From: Xenoacremonium recifei
Taxonomy: Eukaryota; Ascomycota; Sordariomycetes; Hypocreales; Nectriaceae
DNA: 64,000 nucleotides
Direction of reading: 5' to 3'
Assembly: GCA_012184525.1 (NCBI GenBank)
Contig: WOFQ01000045.1
Coordinates: 124,001 to 188,000, forward strand
The notes under the pieces were generated by a model. It worked only from the letters and a program-made list of their open reading frames with translations, had not been told where the DNA came from and made no database searches. The first letter of the stretch is position 1; every line of letters begins with the position of its first letter. Below are positions 1 to 10,110 of the stretch, piece after piece. A program made the translations under genes and the position numbers.

Positions 1-327
1 CTGTAGTTTCAATAATTGAGCATTCGACACCAATACCCCCTTCGCAAACACTGTCCTGATCAATTCACTCTTAGCGTAAAAACAATTTAAAGTGTCATAT
101 CAGTTGTATTTTAAGCCTCATGATCATGATATATGTACGGTCTACCGTCACAGATGAACAACCACTCCCATTTTTAAAATGTCTTCAACAACCGTGGGGA
201 TGCTAACTTGGCGAACCCATCATGAAAAGTATCATCGCACCGCCGGAAATCCACACACACAGCCCCCCAACCCAGACGCCGCAAACGCCTCCCAAGCAAA
301 GCCCAGACCCAAAACAACGCTGCACAC
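1..327. other. 3' flank of the Nog1 gene
   Basis: This segment lies downstream of the Nog1 stop codon. It is AT-rich over roughly the first 180 bases. I see no coding signal, repeat or RNA gene. It presumably holds the Nog1 3' untranslated region and terminator. Confidence 0.5.
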
Positions 328-2440
328 TTAGCGGCGGGACGTCTTGCCCATGCCACGCTTGCCGGCCAGCTGGAAGACGAGTTAGTACTTGATGAGGTAG
401 GGGTGTTATAGAGGGAGAGAAGGGATCTTACCAGATGTCGGTCCTTGGAGGCGGTGGTGTGGCGATCGGCCTCGCCCTGGCGCGCCATGCGGTTCATGCG
501 CTTCTGGTTGAGCTTGGCGATGCGCTCGGCCTTGGACCGCGTGGTATCGTCCTGGACGCCGTCGTCGCGGCGGTTGGTCAGGGGCGCGCGGCTCATGGAC
601 CGGGCGCGGCTCATGGACCTCACGCGCTCGCGGGGAGTGCTGTGACGGTGGTCGACGTCCATGGCGTCCGGGTCCTCGGTGCCCAGGCGGCTGCGCGAGA
701 GGGAGCGGCCGCGTCCGCGAGGCTTGGCGAATGCGCGGTCGGTGATCTCGGTGGTGTCGACGCCGAGCTGGTCGAGGGCGTCTTCGAATTCGGAGAGGGG
801 CTTCTTCTGGAGCTTGCGGGGGATGATGGCCTGGTTCTTGAGGCGCTTCTTCATGCGGGCTTCGTTGCGGATGAGCTGCTGCTTCTCGCGGATGAGCTCC
901 GCCTTTCGAAGGACGTCGGCCGTCTCGTCATCCTCGATCTCCTCGTCCGAGTCGTAGTAGCCCTCGGCCTCGAGCTTCTCCTCTTCCTCTTCGAGGGCGG
1001 CGAGCTTGGCCTCGATGTCGGGGTCGACGAAGTCGTAGACGTTCTTGCCGTCGAAGATCTCGGGGATCTTGTCGTACTTCCACTCGGGGTTGGCGAGGAG
1101 GTAGTCGGCCTTCATGTCGACGTTGTAGACACCAGCACCGCCGTTCTCCTCCTCGACATCTCGGGCGAGTCTTCGGCGTTCGGGGTCCGTCTTGTCGTAC
1201 TTCTTGCGGTCCTTGACTCCCTCAGGGATGAAGGTCTCGAGTGTCTGGCCACCCATGGGCTGAGCGACGTGAATTCGCGACATGACATCGGCCAATCGGC
1301 CACCGATGGCGCCGCTGCTGTTGGTTCCAGCCTTGAGCTTCTGGTTGACTCGCTCGGCGATCAGTCGTTCGCAAGCAGCGTTCTTGACTTCCTGGACACC
1401 TTCCTGGGTGTTGCAGGAGAGTTGAAGCAGCTCAACTTCGCCGGACTTGAGCAGGCTCTGGAGCTCGGCTTGGGTCTCGGCGTCGAGGTCCTCAGGTCGG
1501 GTAACATCGATCTTGTTGATGACGATGAAGACGAGCTTGTTGGAGAAGAGAGGCTTGATGCTCTTGAAGAGCTGCATCTGAGCACTCACAGTGTAGCCAC
1601 ACTGCTCTGAAAGGTCCATGAAGTACATGATGGCAGACCTCAAATGGGCGATGGCGGTAATACTCTGCATCTCAATGGTATTCATCTCTTCGAGTGGGTG
1701 GTCCAAGATTCCGGGGGTATCGATGGCCTGGAATCGCAGATACTTGTAATCGAAGTGACCGACGAAGAGAGACTTGGTGGTGAAGGCGTAGGGCTGGACA
1801 TCGACGTCGGCACGGGTGATGCTGCGCAAGAAGCTGGACTTTCCGACGTTGGGATATCCGCAGATGAGCAGCGTTCGGGTATTGGGGTCGATGGAAGGAA
1901 GACGGCCAAGATGCTGGCGCACCTGGTCCAGATACATCAGAGGGTCCTTGAGACGCTTGATGATGGTGGCCATGCGACCAAGGGCGGCGCGCTTCAGCTG
2001 CTTGCACTGGAACAGAGACTGGCCGTACTTCAGCAGACGCACGTAGTCGCGCGAGATGGTCTCGATGAGGTGCTTGGCCGTCGACATCTGGCCCAGGGCG
2101 ATCCTGAAGTGGTCGGCATCGTAGAGGGTGTTGAGCAGGTCCTTGTGGAAGGGGTGGATGTCCTGCAGTCGGGGGAAGCTCTCGAGGATGGCGCCGAACT
2201 TTTCCGAGAAGGTCTCCTGGGTGAACTTGACCTTGCGAGTGTAGAAGGCTGTGTGAAAGTGTAACCGTTAGTTGAGAGAATCGTCGCCATCACCAGATAT
2301 CCAGGCCTACCTCGAATTCGGCTGATCTTGAAGCCCGCGCGGATCTGCGTGGGCAGCTTGCGCTGGGTGCGGCTCAGCACAATGTCCAGGAACTCCTGCT
2401 GGGTCGGAACCGGCGGGATGTCCTTCCAGGTCGTCTTCAT
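328..2440 (-). CDS. nog1: Nucleolar GTP-binding protein 1 (Nog1)
   Basis: Nog1 is the essential nucleolar GTPase of 60S ribosomal subunit biogenesis (known for the family). I build three exons: 2311-2440, 432-2248 and 328-369, giving 662 aa. Both introns are 62 nt; the 3' one has a perfect TACTAAC branch site. The protein opens MKTTWKDIPPVP. The G1 loop GYPNVGKSS lies at about residues 174-182, followed by G3 (DTPG) and G4 (NKID). An acidic/basic C-terminal region with an Arg-Ser-rich stretch (RSMSRARSMSRAP) follows. The small last exon supplies the basic tail LAGKRGMGKTSRR. Length and domain order match the family. Without the last splice the frame would run on into a nonsense tail. Gene identity is near certain; exon ends are very likely. 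Confidence 0.96.
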
Positions 2441-2895
2441 GGTGGGCGATCTGGCGACGGTTCGTCTGGAGCGGGAGGTTGGAGGAGGAGACGACAAGGA
2501 ACCGTTTAATCGAAGGATGGCAAATTGATCTGGGCGGTCAATAATTTTTTTTCTTCAGAGAGGAGTGGGTGGAGACTTTGGCGGGCGTGTTATCGATAAG
2601 AATCTGAGATGGCGCAGGTCAGGTAAGGTACCTCTTCGGGTGAAATACGCGGCAGAGGTACCTGTCGTGATTTTCACCCCACCAGAACCCCGCCATGGAC
2701 TGCGGCCTCTTCCGTGAGAGAGGAAGCAGCTGGAGGGGTGATATCGCAGACTTTTATATCATCGTCGAATACCCTCATATATCCAATAAGAGAGATCAAG
2801 GCCTAACCTCACTTATTTTAAGCGTTGAACATAAGAATACGACGCACCTTCCTTTAACTTATACCTTTCTCTCATCTCATCTGCCACAGCTCAAT
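2441..2895. promoter_or_regulatory. Divergent promoter between Nog1 and URA5
   Basis: About 455 bases separate two divergently transcribed housekeeping genes, so both promoters must lie here. The right half is AT-rich and has TATA-like stretches (ttttatatc near 2751 and catatatcc near 2775) upstream of the URA5 start. No repeat or other gene is visible. Confidence 0.55.
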
Positions 2896-3600
2896 ATGGC
2901 TTCGCAACTCCCTCCTTACAAGCAGGCCTTCCTGCAGGCTGCCATCTCCGGCGGCGTCCTCAAGTTTGGCAGCTTCGAGCTCAAGTCAAAGCGAATCTCG
3001 CCGTACTTCTTCAACGCGGGTCTCTTCCACACGGCACGCCTCGCAGGTGCCATCGCCAGCGCTTTCGCGCAGGCCATCCTCGACGAGAAGACTCGCGCGG
3101 GGCTGGACTTCGACATTATCTTCGGCCCGGCCTACAAGGGCATCCCGCTGTCCTCGGCTATCACTGTCAAGCTGGGTGAGCTGGACGCCGCGAGCCTCGA
3201 TACCGTGAGCTACTCGTTCGACCGCAAGGAGGCCAAGGACCACGGCGAGGGCGGCAACATCGTCGGTGCGCCGCTGCGGGGGAAGCGCGTGCTGATTGTC
3301 GACGATGTCATCACCGCGGGCACGGCGAAGCGTGAGGCTATCGACAAGATCCAGAAGGAGGGCGGCATTGTGGTGGGCATCGTGGTTGCGCTGGACCGCA
3401 TGGAGAAGCTGCCGGCGGCTGATGGCGATGACTCCAAGCCTGGGCCCAGTGCCATTGGCGAATTGCGCAAGGAGTATGGCATCCCCATCTTTGCCATCCT
3501 GACGCTGGACGACATCATTGCTGGTATGAAGAGCTTTGCTTCTGAGGAGGATATCAAGCGGACCGAGGAGTACCGTCTGAAGTATAAGGCTACTGATTAA
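2896..3600 (+). CDS. ura5: Orotate phosphoribosyltransferase
   Basis: This enzyme joins orotate to PRPP to make orotidine 5'-monophosphate in pyrimidine synthesis. The intronless gene encodes 234 aa, normal for the fungal enzyme. The PRPP-binding motif VLIVDDVITAGTA lies at about residues 132-144. Conserved blocks KSKRISPYFFNAG (about 30-42) and FGPAYKGIPL (about 76-85) are also present. I start at 2896 because it precedes the conserved MASQLPPYKQAF block. An in-frame ATG at 2695 would add 67 residues that look like translated leader. The gene diverges from Nog1. Confidence 0.97.
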   Translation: MASQLPPYKQAFLQAAISGGVLKFGSFELKSKRISPYFFNAGLFHTARLAGAIASAFAQAILDEKTRAGLDFDIIFGPAYKGIPLSSAITVKLGELDAASLDTVSYSFDRKEAKDHGEGGNIVGAPLRGKRVLIVDDVITAGTAKREAIDKIQKEGGIVVGIVVALDRMEKLPAADGDDSKPGPSAIGELRKEYGIPIFAILTLDDIIAGMKSFASEEDIKRTEEYRLKYKATD

Positions 3601-4065
3601 GTAGAGGCATAGGCAGTTCAGGGCTGGGAAAATAAAATAAAATAGAAAACTATCCACTAAAGGCTCGGAACTCTTGAGGCTGGCTTGTAATTATGCAAAC
3701 CTTCAACCATGTGCTGCAACCTGTTGATAGGTTGAGCAGGGAAGCTAATTTAAGGATGATGGATATCCGAGACGCCAACCTAGCTCTTTGACCAGTGCAC
3801 ATGTTTCATGGACTCCTCATGATATTCTTGATCTATATTTGAAATCAATGCAAAGTCTATAATGTGGTTTCATGTACCAGCTATGCCTTTTCCGAGTACA
3901 GCCGTGTAAGTGCCAAACCGCCCCCCCTGCCCCTGCCCCGAACCTCCCAAACAGTGGTATTCTATAAGGAAATGAAGAAGAAGGTAATGATATATCATAC
4001 TGGTTGATGGTAGATTGTCCTTTTGCCAGCTTGATAATTTGCGTGTGTTGTATAACCCCTTGCTG
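3601..4065. other. Convergent 3' flanks of URA5 and the acetyltransferase gene
   Basis: Two genes converge on this 465-base AT-rich stretch. It starts with AAATAAAATAAAATAG-like sequence just after the URA5 stop, which could serve polyadenylation. A short C-run occurs near 3920. No coding signal is seen. Confidence 0.45.
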
Positions 4066-5156
4066 CTAGATCGTTGCATGAGTTGAGGTAGGTGAAGCCA
4101 CCTGCGTGGGCTCCTCTTTGACCTTTTTCTTGGGGCCAGCAAGTTCCAAAACCTATGAACAGAATCAATAAGTTTACTGGTGACTCTTTGGTTTGTACTT
4201 ACCATGTCATGCCATCCTTGTCCCTCGAGCGCCTTTTGGCTAGGCCCAAGATCTCGGAATCCAAACCGCTTATACACCTCAATAGAATACTACAGATGGT
4301 AAGTACTAAGTCGAATTCACGACTGTGAGAAAACACATACAGGTCTGCAGATCAAGGCAATTCGGTCCGCCATGCCAGATTCGTTCATAAGCTGTAGGTA
4401 CGACTTCATGGCCGTCTTGCCTATGCCAACCCCCTGAACCTCGGGGCACACGGCAAAGGAGTGAAGACAGATAGTCCGGCCCGCGGATTGATGGCCCAGA
4501 GGTGAGCGACATGACGCTCTAGGGTCTCTCCAGTTCTCGGGAAATGCCATGTCTTCGTCGGTCACTATTGGACTCTTGCCGAGGGTGGCAATGATATGGG
4601 CGAACATGACGTGCCTGGCATGGTCTTTTCGGCCAGACTCCACTTCCCGGCTGTGCTTCATAGTTGCGATGGTCCAGCCTTTTGCATCGTCTGGCCTGTA
4701 GGTGTTGAACAAGCCGTAGCAGAGACCCCCGGATTTCTGGATTCGGTACTCGATCTGCTCGCTGTCAGGGGGGTGGAACATGTGGAGGCCGAAAGCTGGG
4801 GAGCAAGGCAGAAGGACTGGGGCAATTTGACTTACCATCTCTCTCGTCGCCCGCTGGCTGGACTCAGGGTAAGCTGCCTCCTCCAGCGTCACGCACGTCT
4901 CAATGTCGTTCTGGGTGAGAGGAGTAAGCATCGGCGCCCAGTGGAAGGGGATGATGCGTTGCAGCATGCCCGCCTCCGAATTCCGCCTTTGCAGGCGCAG
5001 CTGGGTGATGTTTCTTTGGGCCCTGATCAAGTCCTCATCGGCGTCACAGGAGTCGTCGATGGCGCCAGCATCGTCTTCGTCGTCTTGTAGCGTTGGCTCG
5101 TTTCCAGAGAAGATGATGGCCCGCGCTGCCGTTGCGAACTCGTTCTTCCCCGCCAT
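4066..5156 (-). CDS. GNAT-family N-acetyltransferase (arylalkylamine/polyamine type)
   Basis: The product is predicted to transfer acetyl groups from acetyl-CoA to an amine; the substrate cannot be read from sequence. I build four exons, all phase 0: 4836-5156, 4341-4754, 4203-4289 and 4066-4152 (302 aa). The acetyl-CoA loop reads VCPEVQGVGIGKTAMKSY, followed by ESGMADRIALIC and YKRFGFRDLGPSQ, the pattern of fungal serotonin/polyamine acetyltransferase-like proteins. The N-terminal ~75 residues are acidic and low in complexity. The first intron (4755-4835) is 81 nt, has no stop in frame, and its removal gives REMIEYRIQKSGG, matching the family's usual spacing. Last-exon splicing gives an Ala/Lys/Thr-rich tail. 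The family call is firm and the substrate unknown. Confidence 0.85.
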
Positions 5157-8100
5157 GCTGTGAGATATGCTTCTGTACTTCCTGTCCGTAGGATGTTGGT
5201 TTCCTGAGAAAGGGGGGAGAGTGAGCCTGTTGAGGTGATCCAGGTCTAGCCTCTGGATGATATGATGGACCCTTGCAGATGCACCAAGCCGCTAATGCAG
5301 TTGTGTGGGAGAACGTGGAAGATGCTTAGATCCGACTGACTTGATTGCATGAGGTCGGCCTGTGGTTTTATTGAGTGGCCCTGTCGGGGAGGGATTCGGC
5401 GCGAGCGGCGACCAAAGCTCCCGGGGCAAGCACCTGACTTGGGGAGGAAGAAGATCTCTGACGATCGGCTGAGCACCAGCAGGAGGCTATTCCGTGTGGG
5501 CGCGTGGCTGAGGAGGGAAGTTGGGCAAGGTACTTGTAAGGGGACAAGACGAGACTTGTGACCGCGACGGGGCCAGTGATTGTGCCTGTGCCTGTGCCTG
5601 TGACTCTTCCTGTAAGAGCTCACGGGCCGGTGATACCGCCAAATCCACCGTTCGAATTGGCGTTCCTGCCCGTTCACTCGACCTGCTCAACTGGCGAGTC
5701 TCCAGAGGTGGACCCACGGGCCCGAGAGATCGGACGATGTACTCCGCAGACCGGCGCCGGGATGGGGCAGGGTGGAGTCTGCTCTGCGTGCTCAAGGCAA
5801 GTGCTGCGAGCGCCAGGCTGTGCCCGAGTGCTCTTGCCCTTTGGCGGCGCTGACCTGGGATGGGAAGTGTGCCTGATTCTGGCACGGCTGTGTCGATAAT
5901 GGGGCCAGGACGGAAATCGTGCAATTCTCAAAGATGATGCTATTGCACCAGGGTTGATGCGTACGCGGTTTGCCGAGGAGATGTTGACGCAAGAACGCCA
6001 CTACGTGCGGGGGAAGAAAAAGATGAGAAGCAGAGCGGCCGAGGAGAGAAGAGCAAACAAACGTGATGCCTGTAACCTACGTGCCTGCTAGGGCAATTAG
6101 CTGCCGAACGCCTGACGATCTAGACTTGGGTGTGATTCGCGATCGCGTGATGCAGACATGCTCGGAGCTGCCTTTGCCTCCCACTCATTCGCCCGTACAG
6201 ATCCCGGCGACGGCGGTATAGGGTAGCATCAGCGCCCGGCTAGGTCTGGAGCCCCGAGCTCCCAGGGTCCTGCATGTGCATGGATGGGATGGATGGATGG
6301 ATGGATTTAAATTTCGCAGATGTTGTCCTTTGGGGATCGCACATGGAGGCCATGCAAGAACATGTTCCTTTGGGGCCGGCGACATGGCCGGCAGACGATT
6401 CGTCTCCAGTCGGGGGTCCCTGTATGGGGATCGCGCAGGACGGAGTCGCATCGAGGCCTGCATCGTGGCATCGCCATCACCAACGGCAGCATGCTCTTTT
6501 TATCTCATTTCCCCAACCACCATGATGCAGACGCAGGTCAGACCGAAGATGGACCAAATGCAACCCAAGCGTCCCGGTGGTCTAGAGCGACGTTTCATTT
6601 GCTGACAACCCATCCATTCGTGAGGCCAGGTTGATGGATTGACCTGAGGCGACTTTATCCCAGCCAACCACCGGCTCACTTCTCCCAGCCGCAAGTAACA
6701 AACAGTTGAGCAAGTCACTCACCCGGACAGCAGTGAATAGTACGAGATCCTGCGGGCGTCCGAATCTCATATCGAGACCACCCTATTCTCCCCCTCAAAA
6801 TATGGACTGCCTGGGGCGCCCCCTGGAGCGGCAGCACCCGCTCACATCCTGGACCCGGACTGGGTCGATTCCCTCTAACCACCAACCTTCAGGGCGCGGC
6901 ATCGCTTGACAGCTAGGTAGCGCAGAGACAGCCAGTAAAGGCCCGAAACTTTTAATGGATACATACGAGCACCTCACATATGCATGCTGTGGGTGAACGA
7001 AAGCGGCTGAGACCGGTGAGCTGTTGGCGTGCCCCGATGTGACTCCTGCGTATGTCCTGCAGGCGAAGGGGAAGGAAACGCTGTCCCGATCAGAGCCGCG
7101 CGGGCGATGTCGTATTGGGGGTTTCAAAGACCTCCAGGGGCACTATTTTAAGTATAAGCGTGGTGAGTCTTTCGAATTCGCTGTCGTAGATCAGTCAAGT
7201 CTACACACATGTGAAACTTGAAGTGACCAATTTATGATGAATCCTGGTCACAAGCCTCACCAGGCGGAAACAATTGTGACAATAAACGGCAATTGGGCCA
7301 AAGTGCAATGTCAGCTGGAGACAAACTAATGTGATCACGGACAAATCGCCGGTGATAGTCGTCACCGTGCAGCGCGTCGTGTAAGCCAGTCGTCTAGATG
7401 TGTTTGCTGAATGGACCGGTCAGAGCGCCTCATGCCGGGTCTTGGCTTCAGCCTCTGTTGTAATTTTCACTTGGGCACCACACCAACCGGATTAAGTTGC
7501 CGAGCCAGACAAATGTGAATGTCGCCTCATTATTGAGGAAGGCTCTCGGTTCTTCTGCGTTGATTGATAATGCTTGTAGACGGCGAATCTAGGATGAATG
7601 GAACCTCACGGAGCCGAGGAGAGCTTTGTACTAACTCAACGGGGCGGGTCCCCAACAAGCTTCGTCGGCGGAGGGAAAGAAGCTGGGGCTCTCTTGCTCT
7701 GCCGGAGCACCTCCAGTGGCGGGGGGCGGGATGCGATAGGCCCAGCGGAAAACCAGAAGTGGGCTTCCGCCAGCAGGTAGCCTCGCTGTCGTCACCACCT
7801 GGAAGTCGCTGCGGGCGCTGTACCTTTGCTTTTGCCTTTAGCAGTACCTCCGCTGTTGGAGCTCTGCCTCAGGTCCCCTCTGTCTGCCCCTCCAACAACC
7901 TTGAACCTAACCTAACGCAACTGCACATGCTTCATCACATATGGGGATCCAGCCTCCCTCCCTTCTCCAACTCAAAACCCCATCATCGACTCTCTCTTTC
8001 ACCTAGCAGGGTACCCTTGGGCAGAGAAGCCCTTCTCGTGCACACCTTTAGGACTTCGAGTCGCTGTCTCTTCTAGCCTGCAGCGCCTCGAACTCTCCTC

Positions 8101-8257
8101 CGCTACAGCACCTCTGCGACCTGTTTCTATTCTTCCCTACTTAAGGACACCCATCTCGACCTCAGTTCGATCCAGGACCGCGAAACGTTGCAAGACCTAG
8201 AGACGAAATAAACCCCAAGACCCTGGTTGCAGCCCGCAAATTCAGAACACCGTCATA
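5157..8257. other. Gene-poor 3.1-kb intergenic region
   Basis: No supported gene lies between the acetyltransferase start and DDI1. Several short ORFs occur, but none shows a domain, a plausible splice partner or consistent codon bias. Visible structure is limited to a hexanucleotide run (TGTGCC, near 5582-5605) and a GGAT microsatellite near 6280-6306. The last 400-500 bases before 8258 are pyrimidine-rich, like a fungal promoter and leader. Confidence 0.5.
6279..6306. repeat. GGAT/ATGG tetranucleotide microsatellite
   Basis: Tandem ATGG units with one GGGAT interruption run here in the intergenic region. A similar tract occurs at about 42060-42110. Confidence 0.85.
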
Positions 8258-9750
8258 ATGTAAGCTGTCGTCTATCATTCTACTGTCGCCCTTTGCACTG
8301 AACGTAGCTAACCGAGTCCATCCCAAGGCGGATCACAATCAGTTTATTCAATCCCCAGGCTGGGGACCAAGAGAGCCTCATCAACCTCGAGATCTTCCCC
8401 GAAATGACTGTTTCTACCCTCCGCGAATCCATCCAGGCGGAAGCCTCCGTCCCGCCCACCTCGCAGCACATATATCACAACGGCAGGCTCATCTCGAACG
8501 ACGACACCAAGACCATGGAACAACTACAGATTGCCGATGGAGATATGCTTGCCGTACACGTTCGGGATATGCGAGGAAGTACTGGTGTCCCAGCAGCCGG
8601 TCAGGCTCCGCGCCAACAACAGCAACAGCAGCAGCAGGCTCGGAGGAGACAGCCCGGCGACCCGGACCCCGAGTTCCTTCGTCTCCAGATTCTTGGCGAT
8701 CCTGCCTCAAGACAACAGATCCAGAGCCAACATCCTCAGCTAGCTGCGGTGCTCGATGACCCCAACCGTTTCGCACAGGTCCTCCGGGATAGCCAGGATC
8801 GGGAACAGAGGGAGCGCCTGGAGCGGCAACGGGAGATCGAGCGTCTTAACGAGGACCCTTTCAATGTTGAGAACCAGAGGAAGATCGAGGAGATGATCCG
8901 ACAAGAACGAGTCATGGAGAATTTGCAGAATGCTATGGAGCACAACCCTGAAGGTACGACAGCCTGCCCTACAATCGAGACCACAGATCGGTCTTCAACT
9001 CTCAATATATTGGCACTAGAGCTAACTCAAATCATAGTCTTCGGAAGGGTGCATATGCTTTACATTAGTGTAGAGGTGAACGGACACAGTCTCAAGGCAC
9101 TGGTAGACTCTGGCGCGCAGGCTACCATCATGTCACCCCAGTGCGCTGAGGCTTGCGGCATCATGCGCCTGGTTGACACTAGATTTGCTGGCGTTGCCCG
9201 TGGTGTTGGGACTGCAGCCATCATCGGCCGTGTCCACGCCGCCCAGATCAAGGTCGGAAACCTGTTCCTGCCCTGCAGCTTCACGGTCATGGAGGGCAAG
9301 TCGGTTGACCTCCTGCTGGGCTTGGACATGCTAAAGCGGTACCAAGCCTCTATCGACCTGGCTAAGGACAAGTTGATTATCCAAGGCGAGGAGGTTCCTT
9401 TCCTGGGCGAGGCCGAGATTCCCAAAGAGGAGGAACAAGAGCTCGTCCAGGAGCCGACACTTCCCGGTCCTGCTGGCACTCAAATCGGCCAACGATCCGG
9501 CGCCGTCCTGCCTCCTGCTACAGCTCAACAACCTCCTGCGTCCTCAACACCGGCACAGGCTCGCCAACAAACAGCTCCTGCACCACCACAGCCTCAACCA
9601 CATCCTGCGGCAGTTCCTGGTCCAAACATCTCACCCGAGGCCGTTGAGAATCTCATGGCCATGGGCGCCTCACGCGAGGAGGCCATCCAGGCTCTTCAAG
9701 CGACTGAGGGCAACGCGGACGAGGCTGCTAGTCTCATCTTTTTTAACTAA
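8258..9750 (+). CDS. ddi1: DNA damage-inducible protein 1 (Ddi1), UBL-RVP-UBA shuttle protease
   Basis: Ddi1 carries ubiquitinated proteins to the proteasome and has a retroviral-type aspartyl protease fold. My model is join(8258-8259, 8328-8953, 9038-9750), 446 aa. Exon 1 supplies only AT of the start codon. After splicing the protein begins MRITISLFNPQAGDQESL, the expected ubiquitin-like N-terminus. The protease domain has the catalytic motif DSGA, with Asp at about residue 233, in ALVDSGAQATIMS, and later LLLGLDMLKRYQ. A Gln/Pro-rich linker leads to a C-terminal UBA domain (about 405-445; NLMAMGASREEAIQAL). The intron at 8954-9037 is 84 nt and stop-free, so its retention would insert 28 residues just before the protease domain. 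If translation instead used the ATG at 8404, the first strand of the ubiquitin-like fold would be lost. Confidence 0.95.
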
Positions 9751-10110
9751 ACCCGGGCAACACTTTGGCTGAGCGAGTTAGCCGTTTGCTAGGGAACAGG
9801 GCGAGCATGGACAGGTTAGGGGTTTGGCGCCAGACGAGCATTCACTTAGATGCGGGACCGGGGTGAGTTCACGGCGATGGGTGGATACAGGTAGAAGAGA
9901 TTGAACGGGGAATTACTTTTGGGATTTCGACATGAGTCGCATATGCGAGAGTTGGGCACTCACTGCCATCTTGGCCTATGTCTGGAAGTAGAGTGCAGAC
10001 AAATATGACAAACAAACATATGCATGATGAGTCTAACTACCTTAAAGGGGTATTCTATAACAACGACGATGACCCAGTTCCTTTATGTACAGTGAACACT
10101 CCCTCGCCCA
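9751..10110. other. Convergent 3' flanks of ddi1 and rrp8
   Basis: Two genes converge here with about 360 bases between stop codons. The stretch is mixed in composition with AT-rich patches near 10000-10060. I see no gene or repeat. Confidence 0.5.

Noticed and set aside
435..1610. 391-codon plus-strand ORF opposite nog1
   Set aside because: Antisense shadow of the Nog1 exon, with repetitive Leu/Val/Gly/Ala composition and no motif.
7564..8076. 170-codon ORF upstream of ddi1
   Set aside because: Lies in the pyrimidine-rich promoter/leader zone and has no domain.
8150..8210. A tRNA-like B-box (AGTTCGATCC) upstream of ddi1
   Set aside because: No matching A-box or cloverleaf can be drawn around it.
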